This document shows positions 32,778 to 44,498 of a stretch of DNA of 64,000 nucleotides, in pieces. The notes under the pieces are model-generated. The model saw nothing but the letters and a program-made list of their open reading frames with translations, was not told the DNA's origin and made no database searches. Positions within the stretch are counted from its first letter, which is position 1. Each line of letters starts with the position of its first letter. The stretch spans positions 744,001-808,000 of the forward strand of contig CM074700.1 of NCBI GenBank assembly GCA_037367355.1, read 5' to 3'. The translations under genes and the position numbers were made by a program. Source of the DNA: Neoscytalidium dimidiatum. Its lineage: Eukaryota; Ascomycota; Dothideomycetes; Botryosphaeriales; Botryosphaeriaceae.

Positions 32778-33479
32778 GAGGATGGTGATAGTGATTTTGG
32801 AGAATAAGTTTCAGTAAGTTGAAAGTGAATATACAAAACTTGAAGGTGGCTTCAGATGCAACGAGCATGTAGAAGTGAACGTAGGCGCATGCGAAGTGAC
32901 ATTTGTATGTACCAATGCTACCATTGCTTCATTTATCTTATCTCTTGAATCCACTATTCGTGAATTAAGAGTGCTGGCAGATGAGGCCGGACATGTCTAT
33001 TCCTGGGATTTCTCACGGCGAGGTCGCTAACAATTCCTTGCTGGTGAACAACACGACCAAGCCCAACCCAACGGCAAAATGCCAAGAGCAACATCAAAAA
33101 TAATTGCTAGGAGCATTGAAAATACCTGTAACGTTGTTTCAGATGGACTTGGCGTGATACGTGTTTCTTGAGTAGTAGACGTTGCAAGTGAAGACCCTTC
33201 AGCTGGTTGGCGGCACAGCATGTCTGACTCGATCCCCACTGTGGTCAGGCACAATTTTGCGGCGGAGAGCGGCACAGTCGAGCACCCTTCGCCGTCTCCA
33301 AGACGGCCAAGCACAGGAGGTCATCTTTTTGGATGACTCAAAGGTCTATGTGTGGTTCCAGAGTATCCGCATGATTATAAATCATAATCTCGCGTGGAGT
33401 AGAGATTTGGTGTAGTGCAGCCATTTGACCAAACATCCGAGTCAACTCATCGTTCACCTGATCACCACCATAGCAGGTA
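32778..33479. other. Intergenic region
   Basis: About 0.7 kb between the divergent hypothetical gene and the broken wall-protein-like locus. No supported gene, RNA or repeat. Confidence 0.45.
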
Positions 33480-34554
33480 TGCAGCTCCCTGTAGTAATCA
33501 TCAAACGGATATCCTCATCATTACTCCAAATGCTGAGTGGTGCTTTTGCATCGGTACTGAAAGATTGTAATGCTGTCGGATGCCCCAATGACGCAGACGG
33601 TTGACCCTCGGAATGCGCAGTCGGGAAGTCAACTCTGAAGACCCTCGGTATCGCTAACTTCACCACCGGTTTAGCCACCGAGGCGTTGACCTGGGCGGTT
33701 AGCGTGAAAGAGAATCGGGAAGACCCGACAAAGGATAGCACACAGATCACCATCGATCGGCACTATGTTCTTGGTAACCCCCGCTTCGCTCCAGCAACTT
33801 ACCAAGGGTACAGCCTGCGCTATCTTCTGTGAGGACGTCGCTGCGAAGCTCGCCGTCAATTTGGCCGAGCAATTCGAGGACCATTTCACCTGCTCCGATG
33901 CAGTAGGGTCCAGCTGCCTCAGACCTCCTGGCGCAAGCGCAGATGACCGTAGCCATTTTCTCGCCATTCGGAGGACAGGAAATCAAGAAGATGACAATGC
34001 GGACTTCTGCAACTATCTAGCAGAGTATATTGCCAGATCTCCACCAGAAGAATGCATGGTAGCTAGTGGAACATTGGGGGCAGTCGCTGTTCGACGTTAG
34101 TGCATGTGTCTTTCCCCCCTCCCCCTCCCCTCTCCTTTATCCTTGCCGCTCATTGCTGTTTAATTAAATCCAGATGTTCCTGACGGCAATTCTCTTGTGT
34201 AAAGCTTTGACTGGACCATCAGCCGCTGAGCCTATCAATCAGGGCCAATGCCATCCCACGACTGGTCGAAGCCACGAGCTCTCGCTCATGTTCAGCCAGC
34301 GGTATCAACCAGCAAGCCGTCAACTCAGTGATTTGCGCCCCGTACTCAAAGCCATCACGCCAGGTATGACCATCTTTGCGGGGGGCGGCAGCGGCGCCAA
34401 TAACTCCGAAATTAACATGGCGTACCTTAAGCTTGTTGAGAGCCAGGCAAATGCGACCATTGATCAGCAACAAGCGGATGCTACAGCAAGCAAGCTGTCA
34501 TTATTTGGATTGAGAGTTATTCTAGTCGTTTTTGTGGGCGTCCTTCTTCTTTGA
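33480..34554 (+). pseudogene. Broken fungal secreted/GPI-type protein gene
   Basis: Three frame-compatible segments read like one protein but do not join cleanly. Segment 1 begins at the ATG at 33480 and holds DCNAVGCPNDADG; an in-frame TGA near 33600 then precedes PSECAVGKSTLKTLGIANFT. Segment 2 starts after a five-C run near 33778-33782, where dropping one C would restore the frame. It reads ASLQQLTKGTACAIFCED, FTCSDAVGSSCL and FCNYLAEYIARSPPEECM. An intron after a CGAC near 34097 (acceptor CAG before 34174) leads to VPDGNSL and a stop. The tail (segment 3) resumes in another frame with MAYLKLVESQAN and ends in a hydrophobic GPI-like stretch (GLRVILVVFVGVLLL). The Cys pattern suggests a fungal wall or GPI-anchored family. 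At least two lesions favour a pseudogene over splicing. Confidence 0.5.
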
Positions 34555-35628
34555 ATATCCATATGCTTGGAGAACGTAGAGAGCTGTGGCGATGGAGGGC
34601 TCCGGATTCAGCACTAATATGTGACGCGGGACGCTTGCTGAAGCCGTTCTCAGCCTAGAAACCTGGATGGTATTCAAAACATAGCCTAAAAATGAATGGA
34701 TTATTATGCCTGTCTGCTGGTAAGAAGCCAGGTGGAATGAGGGAACAATGAGTTGCGAGATCTCAACGCATATGCTGTTGGCTCGGCCGAATGAGGAAGT
34801 CTTTATGCCCTCATAGTATTCAACGTTGAATATCTGTGATTCAGAAAAGACATAATAAAGGGGAGTCGAAAATTAGACGCCATGGCAATTCTGCCTTTCG
34901 CGGCTGAAGGTATATGCTATATGGATGGATCATCAGCCTGATTACCTGCCATTTATATCGAAGAGCTCAAAAGGATGAGTGCATGAGATTTTCTACGGCT
35001 CGGCTTGTCTAGAGAGTGTAAAAAGATTGGCTTAGCATTCCGATCTTATTATTCAGGAAGATTTCTTCACAAATCTTCGGAGTTAAAGGATTTCTGAGGC
35101 TAACATATCGTCCCGGGTGCAACCGACTCGGCCCACAAGCTTGATTGCAAGATCGGACTTCCACAACAGCATTGCCCACACCGCTGAGAAGTCCGACTCA
35201 GCCCAGACCATTTATGAGCCGAAACCTTCAGGGACGAGCTAGACGTTCGACATCGAGGAAGTTGATGGCTGCGCTCGGCTCCACATACAACAGCTGTTGC
35301 GCCACAGTCGTGTGGGGCCGAAAAGAGTGCAGTGCCACAACACCGCTGTCCGTCTTCAACACCAGCCACGCATCGCACGGGCCGGATCAGATGCGGGGAG
35401 ATGTGGGGAAAAGCTCTTGAAGAGCCAGATGCACTAGCAGCCTACGCAATGCTCCAACCCGACTTGCCTCCAAATCCCGGGAGCATGCCGTGACGCTGTG
35501 GTTCGGAGGAAGCCCGAATGGCCATCGGATGTCGTCCGTTGCATGCGCAATAAATAGTGTAGTCAATCAGCATCAACGCAAGTTCTCCTCCGCAAGAGAA
35601 TCAACACTTCCTCGTCCCCCAACGAACA
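34555..35628. other. Intergenic region upstream of the HisD-like gene
   Basis: About 1.07 kb. No supported gene. The immediate upstream sequence of the HisD-like start is CA-rich; no specific element is called. Confidence 0.45.
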
Positions 35629-37090
35629 ATGGTCCGCTACCTCAAAACCCCGGCTACGCAGGCCGCACAAGAAACCAAGCCCAACGTGGACGTCAGCGCC
35701 GTCGTGCGCGGCGTGATCGAGGACATCCGCGCCAACGGCGATGCCGCGGTGCGCACGTATTCCGAGAAATTCGACAAGTGGTCGCCAGCTTCGTTCAAGC
35801 TGTCCCGCGCCGACATCGATGCCTCGATCGCCGCCTGCCCGGCCCAGCTGATCGCCGACATCAAGACCGTGCAAGCCAACGTGCGCAAGTTCGCCGAAGC
35901 GCAGCGCGACTCCGTCAAGGACTTCGAGGTCGAGACGCAGCCCGGCGTCTTCCTGGGCCAGAAGAACATCCCCATCAACACCGTGGGCGCGTACGCCAAC
36001 TCCCTACCCCGCCCCCTCCCTCTTTTCCGCGCGGAAGACCGACAGCTGATGTTTTCGCGTGAAGGTACATCCCCGGCGGCCGGTACCCGCTCCTGGCGTC
36101 CGCGCACATGACGATCCTGACCGCGAAGGTGGCCGGGGTCCCGCACGTGGTCGGGTGCACGCCGCCCATCAACGGCGGGATCCCGCACGCGACGGTCGCG
36201 GCCATGGCGCTCGCCGGCGCCGACGACGTCTTCGTGCTCGGCGGCGTGCAGGCCGTGGCCGCCATGGCCGTCGGCACGCCGTCCGTCCGCAGGGTCGACT
36301 TCATCGCCGGGCCCGGGAACGCGTTCGTCGCCGAGGCGAAGCGCCTGCTGTTTGGCGAGGTCGGGATCGACCTGTTCGCGGGCCCGACGGAGATCCTGAT
36401 CGTGGCGGATGAGCTTGCGGACCCGTTCACGGTGGCGACGGATATCCTCAGTCAGGCGGAGCATGGGCCCGATTCGCCGGCTGTGATTGTGACGACGAGT
36501 GAGGAGGTGGGGAGGAAGGCGATCGCGATTATTGAGGAGTTGTTGAAGAATTTGCCGACGGCGGCGCTGGCCGGGAAGAGCTGGGAGACTTTTGGGGAGT
36601 GCGTGGTTGTGGAGAGCTTGGATGAGGCATGGAGGGTGGCGGACGCGTATGCCAGCGAGCATGTGCAGATTCTGACCAGAAGGCCTAGGGAGGCATTGGA
36701 AAAGATGAGGAATTATGGGGCGTTGTTTTTGGGGGAGAAAACGTGTGTTTCATACGGAGACAAGGTGGGTTGATTGATTTGTGCTGAAGTGGTGGCGGCT
36801 GACCACGCTTACAGGTAATCGGGACGAATCATGTCCTGCCTACCAGGAAGGCGGCAAGGTATACCGGCGGGCTTTGGGTGGGCAAGTTCTTAAAGACGGT
36901 GACGTATCAGGAAGTTACGAACGAGAAGTCGAGTGCTGAGCTCGGCCGTTTGTGTGGTCGTGCTGCACGTGCGGAGAACTTCGAGGGCCATGCTCGGTCG
37001 GGGGATCTGCGTGCTCAGAAGTATCTTGCGGATGAATATGAGTGGATCAGTCAGTATAAGGCTGCTGAGGCAAGAGATGCGAGACTGTAG
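35629..37090 (+). CDS. Stand-alone histidinol dehydrogenase-like enzyme
   Basis: Three exons, 35629-35990, 36065-36764, 36815-37090; introns of 74 bp (donor GTACGC) and 50 bp; 445 aa. Starts MVRYLKTPATQAAQETK. Motifs in order: INTVGAYIPGGRYPLLASAH, MTILTAKVAGVPHVVGCTPP, FIAGPGNAFVAEAKRLLFG, DLFAGPTEILIVAD, SQAEHGPDSP, SEHVQI, YGDKVIGTNHVLPT and NFEGHARSGD. Residues matching the E. coli HisD zinc ligands are kept: Q251, H254, D353 and H413. So is the catalytic Glu-His pair (E319-H320). Fungi normally make histidine with the trifunctional HIS4 protein, so a separate HisD-domain enzyme probably has another job. Bacterial relatives such as HpsN oxidise dihydroxypropanesulfonate; that substrate is only one possibility. 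No targeting peptide is obvious. Neighbours give no operon-like hint. Confidence 0.85.
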
Positions 37091-37979
37091 GCGAAGCAGG
37101 GGCTTTGAAAAGGAGGAATGCTGAGGTAGATTGTTCGAAATAACGAAATCGGAGATTCGACCGAGAGGGGCTTCGTCAGCAGAATACAAATTCCTCAGTA
37201 AATCAACATCAAGTCAACCACATCTGACCGGTACTTAATGGCCTTGATTCAGGGATGGTTGCCTTGTCACTAAGCAGCCCCACTCTTCTGCTTCCAACGG
37301 CCGCTGGATGAGGCAAGGACTTGTCTGGGAAGGGAGATGGAGAAAGCCGATGGGTCGGTGTTAACCTACTTACTTCCTACGTTCGAGCTTGCACGCGATA
37401 AGGTAATGTCCGGTTGCAAAGCGTGCCTGAACCAATAGAAAGCGAGGAAACCCGAGGCTCATACGTGTATCCGACCGATACGCCCACCCGAGCTGCGGCT
37501 CAGACAACACCTATTCGGCTAAACCCTACCTGAGTAGGTGATCTCCGTAGCTTAGACTTTGGGAATCTCAACAAATGAGGCACTTTCGTGCATTAATACC
37601 ACCTCTCCAGATAGATATCAGCGGAAACTGGGTAAGCAGAGGATGGCTGCTACTCTGTCAGCTCTGAAAATTCGCCCCACGGTGTCAGATTCTCAGACAC
37701 CATCATTTCCGCCACCACCATCCCCTCCAAGATTAACGTGTATGATGCTTGTTACCAGTAGTAGAAACATACACAGTAAGCTCATATTTCCTTCATGTTT
37801 TCAAGTAATCCCGGAAAAGTGCGAATCCTCCAGTTGAACAGAGGGGTATGTCCGAGTCTCGAGTTCGGACACGCGGACAAAACCCACCAGAATGTTTGGG
37901 ATTTCTATCAACAGCCTGTTCATCAGAGCTTAAATGCACAGATATCACATGCGTTCATTCTTCCCTCGAATATGCAAGT
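37091..37979. other. Convergent intergenic region
   Basis: About 0.9 kb between the 3' ends of the HisD-like and GT25 genes. No supported feature. Confidence 0.5.
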
Positions 37980-39347
37980 CTACCACGGACCAACCTTATT
38001 CTCCGGCTCCCCGTCCTTGAATAGATCCACATAATCCGTCCGCCCTTCCAGCAGCTTATCCATGTTCATCTTCGTGCTCCACCTGATATTCTTCGTATAC
38101 GCGCGCTCATTCTGCGCACCGCTAAGATCATTGATGTCGCTCAACGCCGCGGCATCGCCGGCGGGCCGATGATGGTTGAACAGCTGCGGCTGGACGGTCA
38201 AGCACGTGAACAGCGGGCGGCCATCAACGCCATCGCACACGCTCCGAAACATCATGTCGGCGGTGCCCGTCATCTTGCGGATGCCCAGTTCGTACAGCAG
38301 GCGGCGCGCGCCGGGCTGCGAGACGCCATAGGCTAGCGTGCAGGTGCTGACGCGGGCGCGGTGCACGACGCGCGTGTGGGCGGGGTACTGGGTCAGCAGC
38401 TCCCAGCCGCCGCGCTCGACGTCGAGGTGCTGCTGCTCGGGCACGCTGGCGTCGTTGGGCAGGACGACGCGGCCCAGCGGCGCGTTGGCGTCGGACAGCT
38501 TCGGGAAGCGCGTCCCGCAGTGGCCTAGCCAGAGCAGGTCCCAGCGCGCGATGTCGCCGTAGGGCGACGTCGTGGGCTCGGTGGTCGTGCCGCGTGGGAA
38601 CTTGCTGATGTCGATGTTGGTCGGGCGCTGGTCGGGGAGCGGGATGGGGTAGGTGGGGTCGATGAAGTCGTCGGTGGTGCCGGCGATGGGCTGGGTGAGG
38701 AGGCGCGAGGCCAGCGCGAAGTCGCGCATTTGCTGCTTGATGCGGACGTCCCAGTCTACGTCGCCTTCAAGGACCAGCGCCGATGTAAGATTTCTCTCAA
38801 CGATCCTGGGAGAGTCAGTCGGGATCAGTGATTATTCAGAGCGATCGGGGTAAGTGACTGATGAAGAGAGTAGAGTTATTCTCAAGGAACAATTGTGTCG
38901 AAAGGACAGTTATAGCAGGTACAACAACTTACATTCTGGCTACATTCATGTGGGCTCGCCAGGCATACAAGCTCCCTTTAGCAAGATTAGTCTCCTTGGA
39001 ACCGGGCGGGAGAGTCTTTTCATCGACTTCCGTAACACCGTCCACGTACTCGATCTCCAAACCGGTCAGAGCAGCGGCCAAGGACATGGAATCACGGAGG
39101 TCGGTCCGGGACGGAAGGTTAATCACAAATATCTTTTGGAACTGCCTCAAAATCAGCACTAGTCAACAGCGAATTCCAATGGACTAACCCCGAGGGTCTG
39201 ATTAGAGGCGTGGCCAAGAAGATCCGAGCCGCGAAGTCTCAGGGGCAGGTGCGTCAAGATGAAGTTGTACAATAGGTAGGGTAACAGTAGTGCCACGCCG
39301 CATGCCAGAATCATTTTCAGACGGGAGCGATGCCGGTACACAGGCAT
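37980..39347 (-). CDS. Glycosyltransferase family 25-like type II membrane protein
   Basis: Three exons, complement(37980-38805, 38933-39141, 39189-39347); introns of 127 and 47 bp; 397 aa. Starts MPVYRHRSRLKMILACGVAL, with a short cytosolic basic tail followed by a signal anchor (LLLPYLLYNFIL), typical of Golgi glycosyltransferases. The GT25 domain opens with KIFVINLPSRTDLRDSMSLA and IEYVDGV, continues YAWRAHMNVAR and VERNLTSALVLEGDVDWD (acidic DxD-like motif) and IARWDLLWLGHCG. It ends with VSQPGARRLLYELGIRK and LFTCLTVQPQLFNHH. GT25 members transfer sugars (for example galactose to collagen or to LPS); in fungi the acceptor is unknown. The lumenal Golgi location is inferred from the anchor. 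Divergent from the Zn2Cys6 regulator. Confidence 0.85.
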
Positions 39348-40179
39348 TGTGCTTGCTGTGTGGCCCTTGCAGCGTCAAGAGCTGCTGTTCATTGATTGGA
39401 AGTGCGGCAAAGCAGCGCCAAAGGGAGCGGGTGTGATCCGTGCATGATGTGCTTGCTGATGGCCTCCGATCCAGCCGATCCAATAGTAGTGTAGCACTAA
39501 GCGGGCACTGCTCCACTTTCCGTTCAGAGCAGCGTACTGCGTATCTTGTAGTATGAAGAGCATAAAGAACACTCACTTTGTTCCTCCCGTAAAAACTTAC
39601 TGTTCTGATCTTACATTGATACTAGTCTCACTTGTAGGCGCTGCCCAGATTACCGGCTGCCCGCAAGGACAAGGTACTAGCTGCCCAACTGCCGCTTTCA
39701 TCTGACTGTGAATTGGACGAGGAGGTGTGCCTATTCAGCAGACTGAACATAACACCATTCGGAACGATGCCGATAGTCAAGCGTAGTGCAGGGGGAGGGA
39801 ATCTGGGAACAACGCTGTCTCGATCCCTGCGCTCGAACACGCGGCCCACCCGGCGAAGATGTGGGAACCCAGCAATTCTCGCCGTGTGCTGTGAGAGGCT
39901 TCTAGACGCGAGCATTTGCTGTAGATATTCTCTGAATCTCGCGTTAGAGAAGTACACTTCGACAGATGTCTGTGTCCAGGACGGCGAAGCAGGATTACGT
40001 CGGGGGCTGAGGCAGGAGCATCGGGCTCGGCAAGCGCGCTCGGGGATTTGGAGGCTCGGGGATAAGGGAGCGGGAGCTGAGAATGAGCCGCGTCCTCACT
40101 CGGTTTTCTCCCCCGCACTCCCATCTTGCAACATCAGCTCACTTCTGCAACCATTTCACCGACCGGTTCCTCAGACAGA
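39348..40179. promoter_or_regulatory. Divergent promoter region, GT25 and Zn2Cys6 regulator
   Basis: About 0.83 kb shared between two divergent starts. It is pyrimidine/purine mixed, with no unambiguous factor site. Open frames inside are shadows or chance. Confidence 0.4.
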
Positions 40180-42466
40180 ATGGACGGCCAAAGCTCACGG
40201 CCGAATTCTGTTCCACCAGAAGGTTCCGCGCCTGCGCTGCGCAAACGCCGAAGGCCGGCCTTGGCCTGCGAGAACTGTCGCAGGCGGAAAATCAAGTGTG
40301 ACCGCAAGACACCCTGCAGCAAGTGCATTCGTGGGAAAAGAGCTCAGACATGCTCCTATGTTCCCGAAGGCGATGCTTCTGCTGTAAAAACCCGACCGTC
40401 GCGGCCAAGTCCTGCGAAGCAACAACCCACTCCTCAGTCCCGAGATGGCTCCGTCACTCATGTTGCCGCTTCAAATCCCCGTACCCGAGTCGTTGAGCAA
40501 GGTTTGCTGCAAGAAGCCGTCGAAAAGATCGGATCCAGTGCCAGGTCACAGTTGCCAGTCGAGAGCACACCATTGTCACAAACCCATGTTCCTCAACCCG
40601 CGTCATTGCTGGGCCCCGACTCAGATCTTCCCCTTCGAGAAACCTATGTTAAAGGAAAACTGTTTGGGGCATCTCACTGGACAAACGCTGTCGATCATGT
40701 AAGTCTCCATGCTCAAAAGTAGCATTGTGCTAAATTTCTCAGCTTCCAAACATGCTTCGGCTCCACCGCTATGACTCTGCTCGCTATCCACAGATACGAG
40801 AGTTACTCTGTCAATGCAAGAGATATGCACGTCAGGCAAAGAGACATCCTCCTTCATTTGAAGCAACCTCAGCTGAGCTTCGTAACAAGCTTCCTCCGCG
40901 GGAAGTTGCCGATCAGCTTCTGAACCGTTACCTGGATACATTCGAAGCCGTCTTTCGTTTACATCACCCGCCATCTTTTCGACAAGAATACGAAGAGTAC
41001 TGGCTCAACCCTTCTGCTGCACGCGATAGCTTTGTAGTCAAACTCTTACTTGTACTCGCTCTCGGCACCTGTTTCGACGACCTCGACAGCCCCGAATCCT
41101 GGTACGCTGCTTCGTTGCAATGGATCGTCGCTGCTCACGCCTGGGTGAATTCACCTTTCAATAAGAGACGAAGCAGTCTCGTTGAAGTTCAGATACAGTG
41201 TCTCCTTCTTCTAGCCCGCCAAACCCACGCTATAGGTGGCGACATGATCTGGACATCTGCTGGCACACTCCATAGGACCGCCATGCAAATTGGCTTGAAT
41301 CGAGATCCCTCACACCTCCCAGTGAAATCTCCTGTAGAATTGGAGGTGAGGAAGAGAGTCTGGGCCACTACCCTGGAGCTTCTTGTCCAATCAAGCATTG
41401 ATGCAGGCCAGCCGCCTCTCATATCTGTAGATGATTTCGATTGTGGCGCGCCTTCAGATTCTGACGACCTCGAAAGTCAGAATTCATCCAGCGCTGATTG
41501 GGGGACTCAAAAATCGGCCCAGAACATACTATTGGACTCTCTGCCCGTGCGGTTGGAGATCGCCAAATTCCTCAATCACTTCCGCTCAGATCTCTCCTAC
41601 TCGGCTGCACTAGAGCTAAGCACTCGACTAGCTAAGAGTATTCGTATACAGGCTGGATCCTTCTCCAACAAATCAGAGAGTGGGGTTTTCCAGTGCAAGT
41701 TGGTTGAGTTTCTGACCCACCGATTCATCATTGTTCTCCACCAGGCTTTCGCTGCCAAGGCGAAGAATTCGCCGACCTTCTACTTCTCCCGCAAGATGTG
41801 CTCTGATGCCTCCCTTCTCATCCTCACTGCCAGCCAATCTGGGCAAAGTTCGAACTATTTCAACAAACTCATGTCCCTTGGAAACGGAATCTTCCACATT
41901 ACTTTCCTACAGGCCGCTGCTTTCCTCGTTCTGGAGCAGACGATTCAGCAGGATGAGGCGTCCTCATACTCCTCCCTTGTCACCCAATCGAGTCTGCTGT
42001 CTCAGCAGGAACAGCGACAAGCCCTGCGATTCTATTGCAATAGCCTACGGAGTAAATTGAAAAGAGGACAGGCAAACTTCAAGGCTTATGTATTCTTGGA
42101 GTGTGCCGTAACACAGCTTGAAGATACAGCCGGCTCAACGGAGAATGAAAGGATATCTCAGTTAGAGATAGTGCTTCGAGAATGCGCCCATATTTTGGGC
42201 CAGTCAGTTGGGTCTGTCGGATCAGCAGAAACATCTAATAGCCAGGGCGCAACACCGAGCCAGCAAACGAGCGACATCGGAGACTTCGTATTCGACATGG
42301 TAGGTTTTCCGCGATGATGAGATTTCTCAGTTGCTAACATGTCGAGTATACCGCGCTAACACTATCTCAATAGAGCAATTTTCCATACGATTTGGAAGGT
42401 CCCAATGCCGTCCCGCTGCCGGACTCCCTTTTCGTTGATCCTATGTACTGGCCATTCCAAGAATAG
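40180..42466 (+). CDS. Zn(II)2Cys6 fungal transcription factor
   Basis: Three exons, 40180-40698, 40743-42299, 42374-42466; introns of 44 and 74 bp; 722 aa. The binuclear zinc cluster is at residues 30-58: Cys 30, 33, 40, 46, 49, 58 (CX2CX6CX5CX2CX8C) within [20 protein letters not shown] basic Arg/Lys stretch (LRKRRRP) precedes it. After a Ser/Pro linker, the middle shows the fungal-specific transcription-factor domain: [32 protein letters not shown] and [14 protein letters not shown]. The C-terminal exon adds an acidic, aromatic tail ([20 protein letters not shown]), a possible activation segment. Binds DNA as a likely homodimer in the nucleus. The target is unknown; the FAD monooxygenase gene just downstream on the same strand is one candidate. 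Confidence 0.9.
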
Positions 42467-43066
42467 TATTTCCGGGCATTGTCTTACACTTTTCGACCCA
42501 AAGCAAAGACCGAGGCCGATGCGATGATAGGATTACGGGTTGCCAAATTGGGAAACTAGACAAGGAGACCCTGGAAGTTCGCCTATTATGCCGCATGAAA
42601 AAGTAGCACATGTTTGCCCGAATTCAGATCCACTCTCACTATTGGCTATTCTATGGCACCGGTTTCGGTGCACCACATATCCCCACTTGCAAAATGTATT
42701 CGGCAACGTCAGCATCACTCGGTGTGGCCAGAACAGTGCTCGGCCTCGGCCTCGCTAGCTTCGGCTCACCGGACGATCTTTGGCATGTCAACCGCTTCGT
42801 CCAAACAGAAAGGCGCAATCAATTACACAGAAGCGCTTACCACATCCTACGACGTCAACGAACCCACATCCCTACTCCGTCTGGGCAGTAATGGAATCGG
42901 ACTATGCTACTTCCGAGTGTCCGCCTGGCTGGTAATATAAAAACAACCATGATGAAGCCTCGAAAGATAGATCGCAAGCAGCACTCCTTCAATCAATAAA
43001 AGCCTCGTTCTCGACAGCCTATCGACTCAATTAAAGACGGCCAAACATCCACAAACCAAATCTGTC
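42467..43066. promoter_or_regulatory. Upstream region of the FAD monooxygenase
   Basis: About 0.6 kb between the regulator and the monooxygenase, which read in the same direction. Frames here are short with no domain. No palindromic CGG-type zinc-cluster site was clearly seen. Confidence 0.4.
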
Positions 43067-44451
43067 ATGTCTCCTTCCGCCCACCACACCCCCCACATTG
43101 CCATTATCGGTGCCGGCCCGGCTGGCACAACGCTCGCCCGCCTCCTCCAAACACACTCCATCCACGTCACCATCTTCGAGAAAGACCCATCCCCAGCCCA
43201 CCGCACCACAGCTGGCGGCAGCGTACGTCCAACCTCCTTCCCCTCCCTCCTTACCCCAGTCTCCCATTTTCCCCCTCCCCTCCCCCTCTTTCTGAACCCA
43301 AAAGATGACACCTCTTCCCCTCCCCCTCACAGCTCGACCTCCACGAGGGCTCCGGCCAGCTCGCCCTGCGCGAAGCACATCTGTGGGACGCCTTCCAGAA
43401 GCACGCGCGCTACGACGGGCAGTGCTACATCATCAGCGACGAGACGGGGCGCCGCTACATCGACATCTCAGGCGTCGAGCTGGGTCGCCCGGAGATCGAC
43501 CGGCCGCAGCTGCGCGACCTGCTGCTCGACTCGCTCGCCGAGGGCACCGTGAAGTGGGGCACGAAGCTGAAGAAGGCCGACCCGGACGGGACGCTGGTGT
43601 TCGAGCGTACGGCTGGGCGCGGCGAGGAGGAGGAGGAGGAGGAGGAGGAGGAGGAGGAGGAGGTCGTCGTCGTGCGCGGCGGCACGTTCGACCTCGTCGT
43701 CGGCGCGGACGGCGCGTGGTCGAAGGTGCGGGCGCTGCTGAGCACGGTGCCCCCCTTCTACGCCGGCCTGAGCGGGTACGAGATGTGGATCAAGGACCCC
43801 GATCGCAGCTGCCCCGCGGTGTCCAAGTCGGCCGGCAACGGCAGCCATTTCGCGTTCGGCCGCGACGAGCGGTGCCTCATCGTCCAGCGGCAGGCGGACC
43901 GCGGGCTGCAGGTTTACACGTACATGCGCAAGCCGGAGGGGTGGCATGAGGGGAACGGGGTCGGGGATCATGCCGATCGGGAGGAGGTGAAGAGGTGCGT
44001 GTTGAGGGAGCTTGACGGGTGGGCGCCGGAGCTCAAGGACGTGATCGAGGCGGTGGACGGGCCGGTTGTTCCGAGGAGCTTGTACATGGTGCATGTCGGG
44101 ACGAGGTGGTTGCACAAGAGGGGGTTTACGGCCATCGGGGATGCGGCGCACCTGATGACGCCGTTCGCGGGGGAGGGCGTCAACGCGGCCATGCACGATG
44201 CGCTCGTGCTGGCAAGGGAGATCATCAAGAGGCCCGAGGATGTGGATGCGGCGGCCGAGGCGTACGAGAAGGAGATGTTCCCGAGGGCGGCCGCGTTCCA
44301 GCAAGCGACGTGGGACAGCTTGATGGAGAGGTTTGAGCCCGGGGGTAATGAGAAATTTGCGGAGGGGTTGAGGCAGGTGGCGGAGGATATTCAGGGCGGG
44401 CTGAATGTTAAGGACGGTTCGAAGCCGGACAAGCTGTTCAACAGAAAGTAG
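43067..44451 (+). CDS. FAD-dependent monooxygenase (TetX/salicylate-hydroxylase type)
   Basis: Two exons, 43067-43222 and 43333-44451, with a 110-bp pyrimidine-rich intron (donor GTACGT, acceptor CTCACAG); 424 aa. The FAD Rossmann motif is IAIIGAGPAGTTLARLL (residues 11-27), then GGSLDLHEGSGQLALREA. A DG motif, FDLVVGADGAWSKVR (171-185), follows, and GDAAHLMTPFAGEGVNAAM starts near 321. These three blocks are the hallmark of class A flavin monooxygenases; the LDLHEGSG element is the TetX-like/aromatic-hydroxylase version. It would hydroxylate an aromatic or polyketide substrate using NAD(P)H and O2, in the cytosol. Residues 150-162 are thirteen consecutive Glu from a GAG repeat, in a surface loop. 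The substrate is not visible. The upstream Zn2Cys6 regulator could control it. Confidence 0.9.
43624..43662 (+). repeat. (GAG)13 microsatellite coding poly-Glu
   Basis: Thirteen GAG triplets in frame within the monooxygenase coding sequence, coding residues 150-162. Confidence 0.95.
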
Positions 44452-44479
44452 GCTGTACACTAACTCTCACGCTATAAGG

Positions 44480-44498
44480 TTTTTTTTTTTTTTTTTTT
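44480..44498. repeat. Poly(T) tract, 19 bases
   Basis: Nineteen consecutive T shortly after the monooxygenase stop codon. No target-site duplication recognised. Confidence 0.9.

Noticed and set aside
35637..36662. Long minus-strand frame opposite the HisD-like gene
   Set aside because: Antisense to strongly conserved HisD motifs; it has no domain of its own.
43468..44460. 330-codon minus-strand frame opposite the monooxygenase
   Set aside because: Leu/Arg-rich shadow of a GC-rich gene whose FAD motifs are clear on the plus strand.
44480..44498. Poly(T) as the tail of an inserted retroposon
   Set aside because: No adjacent element body or flanking duplication recognised by eye.
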